Below are positions 9,167-18,622 of a DNA stretch of 64,000 nt, piece after piece. Each line of letters starts with the position of its first letter. The stretch's first letter is position 1. This stretch comes from Taiwanofungus camphoratus. Lineage: Eukaryota; Basidiomycota; Agaricomycetes; Polyporales; Taiwanofungaceae. The notes beneath the pieces were generated by a model. It saw only the letters and a list, made by a program, of their open reading frames with translations, was not told the DNA's origin and did not search any database. The stretch lies in contig CP021220.1 of NCBI GenBank assembly GCA_003999685.1, positions 1-64,000 of the forward strand, written 5' to 3'. The translations under genes were made by a program, and so were the position numbers.

Positions 9167-10024
9167 GCCGGACTCTCCCAGTCCTGCGCTTAGGGTTGCC
9201 TTAAAATAGATAGGCGCCTTACGTGTCACATGATATGTTCGGCACTTAGTACGGACCGGCCCTTCATTGCGGCCCGGTGCGCGCCGTTCCCGCATGCTAG
9301 CGGAGCGCGCGATAACTACTATGGTCCCCAGCGCCCCTCTGCTGTGTTAGTCCATGATCTGGTGATCTGTGGGTTGTAACATGCTAGAGCACGGTGCGGC
9401 AACTTGCTGGACGCGGTCCTATTGAGTATCCTTCCCCCGCCCCGCATGGCTCGGATAGGGTGCTCACGGGGATTCCCAGGTTTGTGCCATGACATGATGC
9501 TTCCTCAGTGGTCCACGCTGCCCTTAGTAGACGCCCGGAAAGCGGCCCGGTCACATGATCGGTGCGGCACCGGCTATGTTGTTCCTATCTATATCCGGCC
9601 CGGATTAACCTTCGGCCCGGACTTCCTATCTCTTATCTCGGATCCTGAGCCTAGGCTTGCGGTCCGGATTCTAATCTTAATCAGATGACTCTGACATCTG
9701 ATCAGTAATGGTGTCTAGGCGAATCTAGACAATGATGATTGCTCATCGCTGACTGATTAGGATAGGAGGGAGAGACGTGATTCGCTCCCACTTGCAACCC
9801 TTTGCCCTGGTACGGTCAAACTGACTTAGTCACCGGCCCCCGGGCCATGACTCAACCATAAGCGTGACTTATGTTGAACTTGGTTATAAGCGACGCTAGT
9901 GCTCTGATGAGACTTAGTCGAAATTAGCCGTCCGATAGCGATATCGGGCTAATTAGTACTAGCTTCCTCTAAGCCTCCTTCCTGCCCTGCACTCGCAGCC
10001 CTTGTAGTGTTGATACATAGACCT
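9167..10024 (+). mobile_element. U3: full-length leader unit without a following RT body
   Basis: Nearly identical to U2, with a small deletion close to the 3' end. It is followed by telomere repeats and then another U, not by a reverse transcriptase. It is either the trailing leader of the second PLE unit or a solo leader insertion. Confidence 0.85.
9895..9963 (+). ncRNA. Hammerhead ribozyme, copy 3
   Basis: Same sequence and pairing as copies 1 and 2. Confidence 0.92.
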
Positions 10025-10090
10025 CCTAACCTAACCTAACCTAACCTAACCTAACCTAACCTAACCTAACCCTAACCTAACCTAACCTAA
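10025..10090. repeat. Telomeric tract (T5)
   Basis: CCTAA repeats with one CCCTAA unit between U3 and U4. Confidence 0.93.
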
Positions 10091-10729
10091 CATGCTAGAG
10101 CACGGTGCGGCAACTTGCTGGACGCGGTCCTATTGAGTATCCTTCCCCCGCCCCGCATGGCTCGGACAGGGTGCTCACGGGGATTCCCAGGTTTGTGCCA
10201 TGACATGATGCTTCCTCAGTGGTCCACGCTGCCCTTAGTAGACGCCCGGAAAAGCGGCCCGGTCACATGATCGGTGCGGCACCGGCTATATTGTTCCTAT
10301 CTATGTCCGGCCCGGATTAACCTTCGGCCCGGACTTCCTATCTCTTATCTCGCATCTTGAGCCCAGGCTTGAGGTCCGGATTCTAATCTTAATCAGATGA
10401 CTCTGACATCTGATCAGTAATGGTGTCTAGGCGAATCTAGACAATGATGATTGCTTATCGCTGACTGATTAGGATAGGAGGGAGAGACGTGATTCGCTCC
10501 CACCTGCAACCCTTTGCCCTGGTACGGTCAAACTGACTTAGTCACCGGCCCCCGGGCCATGACTCAACCATAAGCGTGACTTATGTTGAACTTGGTTATA
10601 AGCGACGCTAGTGCTCTGATGAGACTTAGTCGAAATTAGCCGTCCGATAGCGATATCGGGCTAATTAGTACTAGCTTCCATTAAGTCTTCTCAACGCTCG
10701 CAACTCCTTCGTCGTTGCTCGCTCCACCT
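10091..10729 (+). mobile_element. U4: 5'-truncated leader unit with a different 3' tail
   Basis: Begins at CATGCTAGAGC, inside U, directly after telomere repeats. It is more diverged than U1-U3, with a one-base insertion (CCGGAAAAGC) and several substitutions. After the ribozyme its tail (TTAAGTCTTCTCAACG and onward) is unrelated to the tails of U1-U3 and U5, yet it also ends at CTCCTAACC. It therefore represents a separate subfamily. Confidence 0.8.
10607..10675 (+). ncRNA. Hammerhead ribozyme, copy 4
   Basis: The ribozyme is unchanged although the surrounding U4 sequence and tail have diverged. Confidence 0.92.
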
Positions 10730-10788
10730 CCTAACCTAACCTAACCTAACCTAACCTAACGCTAATCCTAACCTAACCTAACCTAACC
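10730..10788. repeat. Telomere-like tract (T6) sharing irregular units with T2 and T4
   Basis: Contains ACGCTAATCC followed by four regular units and then CGCCGGAC, exactly as in front of U2 and U3. The irregular repeat therefore travels with the 5' end of U. Confidence 0.93.
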
Positions 10789-11650
10789 GCCGGACTTTCC
10801 CAGTCCTGCGCTTAGGGTTGCCTTAAAATAGATAGGCGCCTTACGTGTCACATGATATGTTCGGCACTTAGTACGGACCGGCCCTTCACTGCGGCCCGGT
10901 GCGCGCCGTTCCCGCATGCTAGCGGAGCGCGCGATAACTACTATGGTCCCTAGCGCCCCTCTGCTGTGTTAGTCCATGATCTGGTGATCTGTGGGTTGTA
11001 ACATGCTAGAGCACGGTGCGGCAACTTGCTGGACGCGGTCCTGATGAGTATCCTTCCCCCGCCCCGCATGGCTCGAACAGGGTGCTCCCGGGGATTCCCA
11101 GGTTTGTGCCATGACATGATGCTTCCTCAGTGGTCCACGCTACCCTTAGTAGACGCCTGGAAAAGCGGCCCGGTCACATGATCGGTGCGGCACCGGCTAT
11201 GTTGTTCCTATCTATGTCCGGCCCGGATTAACCTTCGGCCCGGACCTCCTATCTCTTATCTCAGATCTTGAGCCCAGGCTTGCGGTCTGGATTCTAATCT
11301 TAATCAGATGACTCTGACATTTGATCAGTAATGGTGTCTAGGCGAATCTAGACAATGATGATTGCTCATCGCTGACTGATTAGGATAGGAGGGAGAGACG
11401 TGATTCGCTCCCACCTGCAACCCTCTGCCTTGGTACGGTCAAACTGACTTAGTCATCGGCCCCCGGGCCCTGACTCAACCATAAGCGTGACTTTGGTTGA
11501 ACTTGGTTATAAGCGACGCTAGTGCTCTGATGAGACTTAGTCGAAATTAGCCGTCCGATAGCGATATCGGGCTAATTAGTACTAGCTTCCACTAAGCCTC
11601 CTCCTTCCTGCCCTGCACTTGCAGCCCTTGTAGTGTTGATACATAGACCT
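10789..11650 (+). mobile_element. U5: full-length, older leader unit
   Basis: Full-length like U2 and U3 but with more substitutions spread along it, and the same 3' tail ending CATAGACCT. Its greater divergence fits an older insertion closer to the chromosome interior. Confidence 0.83.
11518..11586 (+). ncRNA. Hammerhead ribozyme, copy 5
   Basis: All core, stem and loop bases match copies 1-4 despite divergence elsewhere in U5. Confidence 0.92.
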
Positions 11651-11680
11651 CCTAACCTAACCTAACCTAACCTAACCCTA
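11651..11680. repeat. Telomeric tract (T7)
   Basis: About five CCTAA units ending CCCTA directly against the truncated U6. Confidence 0.9.
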
Positions 11681-11748
11681 AGTGCTCTGATGAGACTTAG
11701 TCGAAACTAGTTGTCTGCCCCCCCATAGGTGAACTAGTTAGTACTAGC
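11681..11748 (+). ncRNA. Hammerhead ribozyme, copy 6, with compensated helix III
   Basis: The core CUGAUGA, helix II GAC-UUA-GUC and GAA are unchanged. Helix III is ACUAGUU pairing with AACUAGU in place of AUUAGCC/GGCUAAU, with a different 20-base loop. Seven pairs are kept although the sequence changed. The downstream arm AGUACUAGC is intact. The upstream arm is cut to AGUGCU by the telomeric junction. Confidence 0.85.
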
Positions 11749-11817
11749 ATCACTAAGTCTCAGCTCTTTCAAGCCTGTATCGCACTCACAGCACCTGCGG
11801 CGCTGCTCGCTCTTCTT
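11681..11817 (+). mobile_element. U6: strongly truncated, diverged leader unit
   Basis: Only the ribozyme and a distinct 3' tail remain. The truncation point falls inside helix I of the ribozyme. The tail is unlike those of U1-U5 but again ends CTTCCTAACC. This is the innermost and most diverged copy. Confidence 0.75.
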
Positions 11818-11828
11818 CCTAACCTAAC
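11818..11828. repeat. Innermost telomeric stub (T8)
   Basis: CCTAACCTAAC, two units, marks the junction between the element array and chromosomal sequence. I infer that it is the remnant of an old chromosome terminus. Confidence 0.75.
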
Positions 11829-11829
11829 T

Positions 11830-11877
11830 CTTAGTTCAGTTCAAGTGTGGGTGTGACACATTTGTAACTGAACTAAG
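11830..11877. repeat. Perfect 12-bp inverted repeat next to the telomeric stub
   Basis: CTTAGTTCAGTT (11830-11841) is exactly complementary to AACTGAACTAAG (11866-11877) with a 24-base spacer. It lies two bases from the last telomeric repeat. It could be a hairpin or the end of a small transposon. No function is apparent. Confidence 0.75.
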
Positions 11878-11893
11878 GACCTAAGGTCTGTCC

Positions 11894-12201
11894 TAGTGTT
11901 GCGGTTGAGTCGAGTAACTCGTTCGACAGCTCGACGAGTTGGTGTTTCTGATAACATAAGCATGATCTCACGCAGTGATTGGCTAGCTTGCTGTTCCAGC
12001 TGCCTCTTACATAAGCACCATCAATTCAGACTCAGCACGTGAGCTGAGACATCGAAGGTGAGCCCTTCGATGCTTGGATTCTATTGGCTGCCTGACACGG
12101 CCCGGTTTCACCCTAACTCGCGAGTCAACTCGCAACTCGCCTCAAAGAAACTCAGTTTTTTGAGTTTTGTCGAGTTTGTGACTCGACTCGTCGCAACACT
12201 A
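11894..12201. mobile_element. MITE-like element with hAT-type terminal inverted repeats
   Basis: TAGTGTTGCG at 11894 is matched by CGCAACACTA ending at 12201. The match extends imperfectly inward (GAGTCGAGT versus ACTCGACTC), giving roughly 22-bp TIRs around 308 bp with no coding capacity. The ends fit the YARNG start typical of hAT transposons. I do not see a clear 8-bp target-site duplication, so the exact edges are uncertain. GAGTC/GACTC words recur internally. Confidence 0.65.
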
Positions 12202-12992
12202 GTTCTAAGCTGGTGTCACACCAGCTTTTGCGATTGAATATTGAGCTAGCAACCTACTTAGTGTGATGTTTGCAGGTCACTTAGCACAATGTGGAGGAAA
12301 ACAGCATAAATCATAAGACTCAACTTACATATATAGTAATTTACAAGCCACACTTGAACACAGACTTACTCTCTGCTGCCAAGCATGACTTTGATATCTG
12401 AAATGCAACTATAGATCAAGGTGAGTGAGCTGCATTCTTGGTATATCTGTGTAATGTCATTAAGGAGCTGGAAGCCTTTGCAAAACTGTTTGCAAACAGA
12501 CTCCAAAAGACATTCAAGCCACCTGTAAAAAGACAAAACTACAGTGGTTTTCATTGCAACTGTCTTATTTCTTGCTTCTATAGGACGCCACTAGAGTTTA
12601 CAAGCTGTTTTGAGTCTCAACTGAAGGCTGAACAGCCAGGAAACGGTGTTTTTCGCCTGTGTGACCAATGGTTTGGACCCCAGTTCAGACTCCCTTGGGA
12701 CGCGTGACATTTGAACTAACTGCCCAGTTCAAGGGGGCCTGTGACGCGTGACTGAACCTATGGTCGTGCCAGTACAGTATATTCTACGGTCATGCTCGTG
12801 CCTCGCGCTCACTTAGAAGCCGAACAATTGCGCCCACTCCTTTTATGGAAACCTGACGGCCAACAAATGGCTGAATCAGGATGCGTAGTCGCGAGACACG
12901 CTTCCGGTGCCCACTCAGTGTGGCCGTGGCTGATGCGGTTTGCGGGGCATATAGATTGACACGTAGCTACTACTCTCTCTCACACATCTGTG
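12202..12992 (+). promoter_or_regulatory. Upstream region of the PARP gene, with two MluI-type boxes
   Basis: No gene is visible here. A near-perfect palindrome AGCTGGTGTCACACCAGCT lies at about 12209. A 10-bp direct repeat GACGCGTGAC occurs at 12699-12708 and 12743-12752, flanking an inverted TTGAACT/AGTTCAA. Each direct repeat contains ACGCGT, the MluI cell-cycle box bound by MBF in fungi. They lie about 240-295 bases before the PARP ATG. Regulation by MBF is inference. Confidence 0.4.
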
Positions 12993-15900
12993 ATGCCACC
13001 ACGAAAGAAAGCTTCAGCAGACGCGTCCACCTCTACACATCCTTCTGCTACACGCAGGAGTACTCGTAACAAAGCACCAACATCTAAAGTGTCGGTCACT
13101 GCACCGAGCTCAAAGGGCAAGGACAAGGGTAAGCGAGGACGTGATGATTCTGACAATGAAGACGAAGACATCCCGGATAGCAAGAAGGTCAAAACTGATA
13201 GCGTCTTGGGAGACGACACATCTAAAGTGGATGATGTGCTTCCCAAGAAAATGGTAAGTTGGCGGCAAGGCCCTTACAATCTCGGAGTGGAGAGACTAAT
13301 CCTTTTCAGGTCACTGTCCTCAAACGAGGAGCAGTGCCTGTTGATCCTTGTTCTGGGTTTAGCGGTGAGTTCAAGCTTGCTCCTTCAGATTTGCCGTGAA
13401 CATATAAATCGCGAATCCTGAATCGCTTTGGATTTGCACAGATACACATCAAGTTCTTACCACGGAGGAAGATGTTTGGGATGCTACACTCAATCAAACA
13501 GATATTGGCAAAAATGCGAACAAGTTTGTGCCACTTTACCCAGCGCCTGTCATGCCGCTGACACTGACGTTCACACAAGATTCTACATAATCCAAGTTCT
13601 ACACCCAGACAACAGTACGGATAACTGTATCTTATTCACCCGTTGGGGACGTGTGGGTGAGAACGGGCAGCAGCAGAAGAAGGTTTGGATCTCTCGCCGG
13701 TATAATCAACTGGTGCATGTCTTAATGGCCTCCTAGGGGCCGTTTTCCGCTGGAACCGCAGTCAACGAATTCAAAAAACAATTCAAGGCCAAGGCCGCAG
13801 TCGCTTGGGAACAAAGGCACGGAATGGTTTCCAAAAAAGGTTTGGAGTGGCCCTACTGTCTATACTGCAATCCGTCTGATTGCACATGACCGCTTCTAAC
13901 AGGAAAGTATCAGTGGATAGGTGAATTGGGTAACTATCTCATATTGTATCGAACATTTCTCATGACCTGGCGGTAGAACGTGTATTCGAGGATGAGGAAG
14001 ATTCCGAGAAAAATGCCGACGCTGATTCATCGAAGAAGGATGAACCAGAGAGAATCCCAGACTCGACCTTAGCTCCGGAAATTCAGGTTTGTCGCCCTGT
14101 CGCGAAAGCTTTCGCATGCCTTACAAGAGCATCAGACCCTTTGTAGGCTTATATTTTCAGCGAAGTGAGGATGAATTCCCGAATTAATTCGCCCTCGTTC
14201 TTAACCCCATGTCAACCTGTCATTTCCGAATAGACTCATTGATATTCATCTCTCGTCGATGAATTACGATGCAAATAAACTTCCTCTTGGTACCGTGTAT
14301 CAAATATCGTTACCGTTGGAGTCATTTCTGACAGTTCTGCAGGGAAACTTGCCAAGTCAACTATCTTGAATGGGTTTGCAGCGTTGAAGGTGTGCAATGT
14401 GTTACGATCGTCCTCACTGAGCCCTTAGCGCTGAGATAACCGCCGTCATGCGCTTGAGTAGAAATTGTCAGAGGTGCTTGCGCAGCCTGATGGAGACGCG
14501 GCTAAACAGATGGGGGGATTCCGCTCCGCCGTAGAAGAGTTGACCGGCAGATACTACTCGTAAGTCGCATTCCAATGCAGTATGCTGGCTTCTCAGCCCT
14601 TGAGTCACCAGGATCATCCCGCACGTCTTCGGAAGGAATAGACCAACTATAATAGACGATATGGCCACCTTGAAGAGGGTGGGTGCTTTTCTCCTTAATC
14701 TGATTACCGCCATCCTTATACTCTCTCAGGAGTTGGAATTGGTCGATGCGCTCGGAGATATGGTCTGTACCTATCATTCTTCGGGACCCACATACGTTGT
14801 TTACTCCCCAGTTTTAAGGAAATCGCCTCCAAGCTCATAGCGTCTTCAGTCCCGAAAGGTGCCGATGGAAAACCTATCAATCCTCTTGACGCGAATTTCC
14901 TCTCACTTCGCCTCTCGGCCATGAACCCTGTTTCTGCAAGCACCAAGGAATTTGCTGCTCTACAAGCTTATGCTCGGGACACTCATGGGGCAACGCATCA
15001 ACATTACCAGGTACAAGTGCAATATGCATTCAGAGTCGATAGGTATAGCATTGGTTCTCTTACTACTGGTCAGTGTAGGTCACTGACGACGGGTTAGGCA
15101 AGAGGAGATGGATGCTTGGGTGAAATCAGGACATAATGCGTTGGCTGACGGAGAGCGGCTTCTTCTCTGGCACGGATCTCGGACTACCAATTTCGCTGGT
15201 GCGTCCACTGTTCCCTTTGTGAACCATTCACCTAGTAAACTTATGCGATGGGTTTATAGGCATCCTCAAGCAAGGGCTACGTATTGCTCCTCCAGAAGGT
15301 GTGTCTTATCCATGAGTAATCTTTTTTCTGAAAGCTTGACTCGAGATCTATAGCACCCGTTACCGGTATGATTCATAACCGGTACTGACCTTGGACGAGT
15401 GTACTGAATAAATCACAGGATATATGTTTGGGAAAGGTGTCTACTTTGCTGATGTGAGTATGTGCAATGCGCCTGTCGGATTCGAGCTGACGTCTCTCCT
15501 CACAGATGATGTCCAAAGTGTGTATGCGTCCGTTGACACTGATCCGAGGCGAACTGATCTATCGCTTATCAAGTCTGCCAACTATTGTCATGCCTAGTGA
15601 GTCGTCATTCAACACCATAGCACGTGAAGTCGATTCCATCGTTCTCTGCAGTTTGAGCGACAACACTGGGGTACTCCTGTTGTGCGAAGTCGCAGCAAAA
15701 CCGTTTTTTGAGCAACATCAAGCCAACTATAACGGCGACGCAGACTGTAAAGAAGCCGGAAAGCTGTGCGTGTGAAAACATTATTGAGCTTCCGTTAACT
15801 GATAGCGTACGATGATCTAACAGGTGCACCAAGGGCCTCGGACGAACACAGCCTGTAGAGTGGCAGGATGCGGGCGTAGCTTTGGAAAATGAAGCATTGA

Positions 15901-16091
15901 AAGGCTGCCATATGCCGAAAGGACCAGGGCAAGATGTCGGCGATGCGGCTGTCTCATTGCAGTACAATGAGGTGGGTGAACCTCTACTTCTTTGAAGCGT
16001 CCCCTGTGTGACATGTTTCGTCGAACAGTATATTGTATACAATCCCTCACAAATACGACTGCGGTACCTTTTGATGGTGAAGATGGGATGA
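12993..16091 (+). CDS. Poly(ADP-ribose) polymerase, PARP2-like architecture, many introns
   Basis: Uses NAD+ to add ADP-ribose to nuclear proteins in response to DNA breaks. The ATG at 12993 (MPPRKKASAD) opens a short basic/acidic N-terminus resembling a nuclear signal, with no zinc fingers or BRCT domain. A WGR domain follows (TRWGRVGENG near 13640). The helical regulatory domain has MNYDANKLPLG, GKLAKSTILNG and GGFRSAVEELTGRYYS. The catalytic domain has LLWHGSRTTNFAG (triad His), GYMFGKGVYFADM and SKSANYC (Tyr), and LQYNEYIVYN (Glu). At least ten short introns interrupt it, and it stops at TGA 16089-16091. It is the first chromosomal gene inside the telomeric array and converges on the MFAP1 gene. 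Confidence 0.93.
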
Positions 16092-16250
16092 AGAACGAAT
16101 ATATGGCAGGTTTCGGAGGATATGCAAGGACATTTAGCTATCATTTTTGCGTTCGCTCTGCTTTCTTGCTCTGTGCGTTGTCGAGCAATTTCTCGTAGTG
16201 TTTATATGGTAAAAGCATATGTAATGAAGCTAGATATTGTGTAGGCCTGC

Positions 16251-18186
16251 TCAGTCGACACGTCTGCGCTTCCCTCCATGCTCTTCATCTACAGACCGCT
16301 CCCTTGATCGCCGTCTCTGTTTCCTTGGTTCTTGCCATCTGTCTCGTCTGGGTGATCTTGACCTTGACCTTGAATATGACCTCCGCCGTCGATCGCTGTC
16401 CCTCGCTCTGTACCTATCTCTGTCTCCATCGTCACGGTCATACCATGCCCTTCGCTCGTGCTCATCCCACCGATCTCTCTCCCTAAAACGAGACTCCGTT
16501 CGCCGCCTGTCACGTTCGTCACCATCGGCTCTTCCTTCATTATGCCGTCCTTGACCGTCGTCCCTGTCTCGCCATGAGCCTCCTCCGTCTTTTCGGTCCC
16601 CTTTAGCGCCCCATTGTCTTGTCCCCGTTGGTGCACTGTTGGCACCAGTGCCCATTCGACCTGGTGGGAGATCCTTGTTCTGTGGACAGTCTGAACACAC
16701 TTTAATGGAGGCTCGCCATAGTCATATCAAGGTCCACACACCCTTTTTGAGATGCGGGCCACCGCAAATGAAACACCCGCCGGCCGCAGTGGATGTGCCG
16801 CCCGCCTTGACGGGTGCAGTTCCACCAAAACCGCCCATCGCGACGGTCGTGTCCTGGTCGAGTAGATGCGTGTACTTTGTCCGCCCGCGCTTGCCAAAGT
16901 TCTTCACCTGCATGACCTTTGGCAGGAGCGAGACGTCCATGGTCGACTCGGTCGCCTCGGTGTAGTCATGCCGCTTGAGGATCTCCTCGTCCTATCACAC
17001 GCCAAGCATACTCAGTGAGCAGAGGGGGGGAGCATAGCAGACGACACCGTGCGCACCTGGTGGAACGCGCCCTTATGCCAGTACTTCTGGAGGAACTTTT
17101 GCTGGCCCTTGGACTTCTCCTTCCTGCTCTTCTCCGCGCGCTCCGTGTCCTCGCGAAGGCGCTGCTCCTCGGGGAGAGCACGGCGGCGCTCAACCTCTTC
17201 ACGCTCAAGCTCACGGGCGAGCTCAGCCTCCTTGTCGCGTTTGATGCGAGCGAGCTCGCGCAGGCGCCACGCCTCGAACTCGCCCGCGGGGTCGCCACCG
17301 TCGGTATCGTCCACGTCGGGAACTTGCTCCTCCTTCTCGTCTGTACGTGGTCAGAGAGGACGCAAAGCGGGAGAGGCGGGAGAGACTGACTTTCTGCGAG
17401 CTCGCGGCGGATGCTCTCTGCGACCATGTCGTGGCTCTGCTTCTTCCGCTCCTCTGCCTCGAGCTCCTTCTTCCTGAGTGCCTCCTCTGTGTCTTCAGCC
17501 ATCGCCTCCTTCTCTGCAACGGTAGCCCGGGCGCGTCTAAGTGTTATGCGCGTTAGTCAAATGGAAGATGCATATCGGAGGACAGTTGCAAGGAGCGAGA
17601 TGAGGGACCCACTTTGGGACGAATACTGGTCTGAACTGGACATTTGGCTGCTCATCTTCAGACTCGGATTCTGTTTCGTATTCGCTGGACTAGAAGATGA
17701 GAAAGATTAGTTGTAATACACACGAAACGCAGGACCATACCTCTTCCTCTGCAGCCTTGGCCTCTTCTTCTTCCTCTTCTTCTTCCTCTTCTGGGGCTCC
17801 CAAAAGAGCCTTTAACTGCCCGTTGCATGCAAACGTCTGAACACTGACTCACCTTGCTCCAGCTCTACCTCTGTCCGGCCGGATTCGACCTTGCCGGCCA
17901 CAATGACCCTGCCTTCCTTGGAGATGTTGACGTCCCGCAGTGCAACATTGATGGCTCTCTGTTGCTTTACTGCGACCTCTTTCTTGACAGGAACCTCCTC
18001 CTCCTCTTCCTCTCCGACACTTTCTATAAGGACATTGCCCTCTTCTTGCGGGACCTCCTCCTCGGGCTCGTCGTCGTAGTCAGAATCTGGCTCGAGATCA
18101 TCTGCGCCCTTTGGGGCTTTTCCCTTCCAGTAGCGTGCTGCCGGGCGAGGGAGACGGGCAGCTGGTTTTCGAACGGCGGTGGACAT
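16251..18186 (-). CDS. MFAP1 / Spp381-like pre-mRNA splicing factor with zinc knuckle and RS tail
   Basis: MFAP1 is a component of the spliceosomal B complex that associates with Prp38. The start [12 protein letters not shown] at 18186 is followed by a hydrophilic region with glutamate runs and then the long charged helical region. The conserved MFAP1 core is seen in [39 protein letters not shown] and DQDTT. After it comes a CCHC-type knuckle ([11 protein letters not shown], split by an intron before DCPQNKD), then a tail rich in RD and RS dipeptides ending KRRRVD. The C-terminal knuckle and RS tail are not part of the human MFAP1 core and would suit RNA or SR-protein contacts. Several short introns. 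It converges on PARP and diverges from the fasciclin gene. Confidence 0.9.
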
Positions 18187-18439
18187 TTGAGGTACGAATG
18201 TGGCTGTAGTAAGCGCCCGGTTCGACGCGCGACGCTATTTTCCCTATTTGGCAGGTGCGGTAATCACACATTCTCATTGCAAGACACCGGGCTCTGATTG
18301 GCTAGAATGTCCAAGTATCTGGTAAGAAACATTTATCGAGAATTTGCCGTGTTCGGTTCTGAGCGCATTGCCTGATCTGCACAGAAGACGGCGCGAGGTC
18401 GCGCGGTGACGTCAGTGACGCGCGCACGCACTCCCGTCC

Positions 18440-18539
18440 ATCGTGCCCAATCTGGTCATTCCTTTTCCTCTTTCAGCACCTGGCATTCAATCGTGCCCAA
18501 TCTGGTCATTCCTCTTCCTTTTTCAGCACTTGCCTTCGA
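18440..18539. repeat. Tandem 50-bp direct repeat in the MFAP1-fasciclin promoter
   Basis: Two head-to-tail copies begin TCGTGCCCAATCTGGTCATT (18441 and 18491) with period 50, differing at a few pyrimidine-tract positions and near their ends. They sit just upstream of the fasciclin TATA box. Each copy could carry a factor-binding site (CCAAT-like CCCAAT). Similarity is high, so the duplication is recent. Confidence 0.9.
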
Positions 18540-18550
18540 TGCCTCCGTCC

Positions 18551-18558
18551 TATATAAA
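18551..18558 (+). promoter_or_regulatory. TATA box of the fasciclin gene
   Basis: TATATAAA lies 65 bases before the ATG and is followed by a C-rich stretch and a CACC-rich leader, a usual arrangement for strongly expressed fungal genes. Confidence 0.7.
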
Positions 18559-18622
18559 CTGGCCCACCTCCCTTCAACTCCCCCCCCCCGAACTTTACTC
18601 TTAACAGCACCCACCGCCTACC

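Noticed and set aside
1-11828. CRISPR-like array of repeats and spacers
   Set aside because: The short repeats are telomeric and the sequences between them are homologous retroelement units in a eukaryote.
11894-12201. An 8-bp target-site duplication for the TIR element
   Set aside because: The flanks GTCTGTCC and GTTCTAAG do not match; the element edges may be slightly off or the insertion is old.
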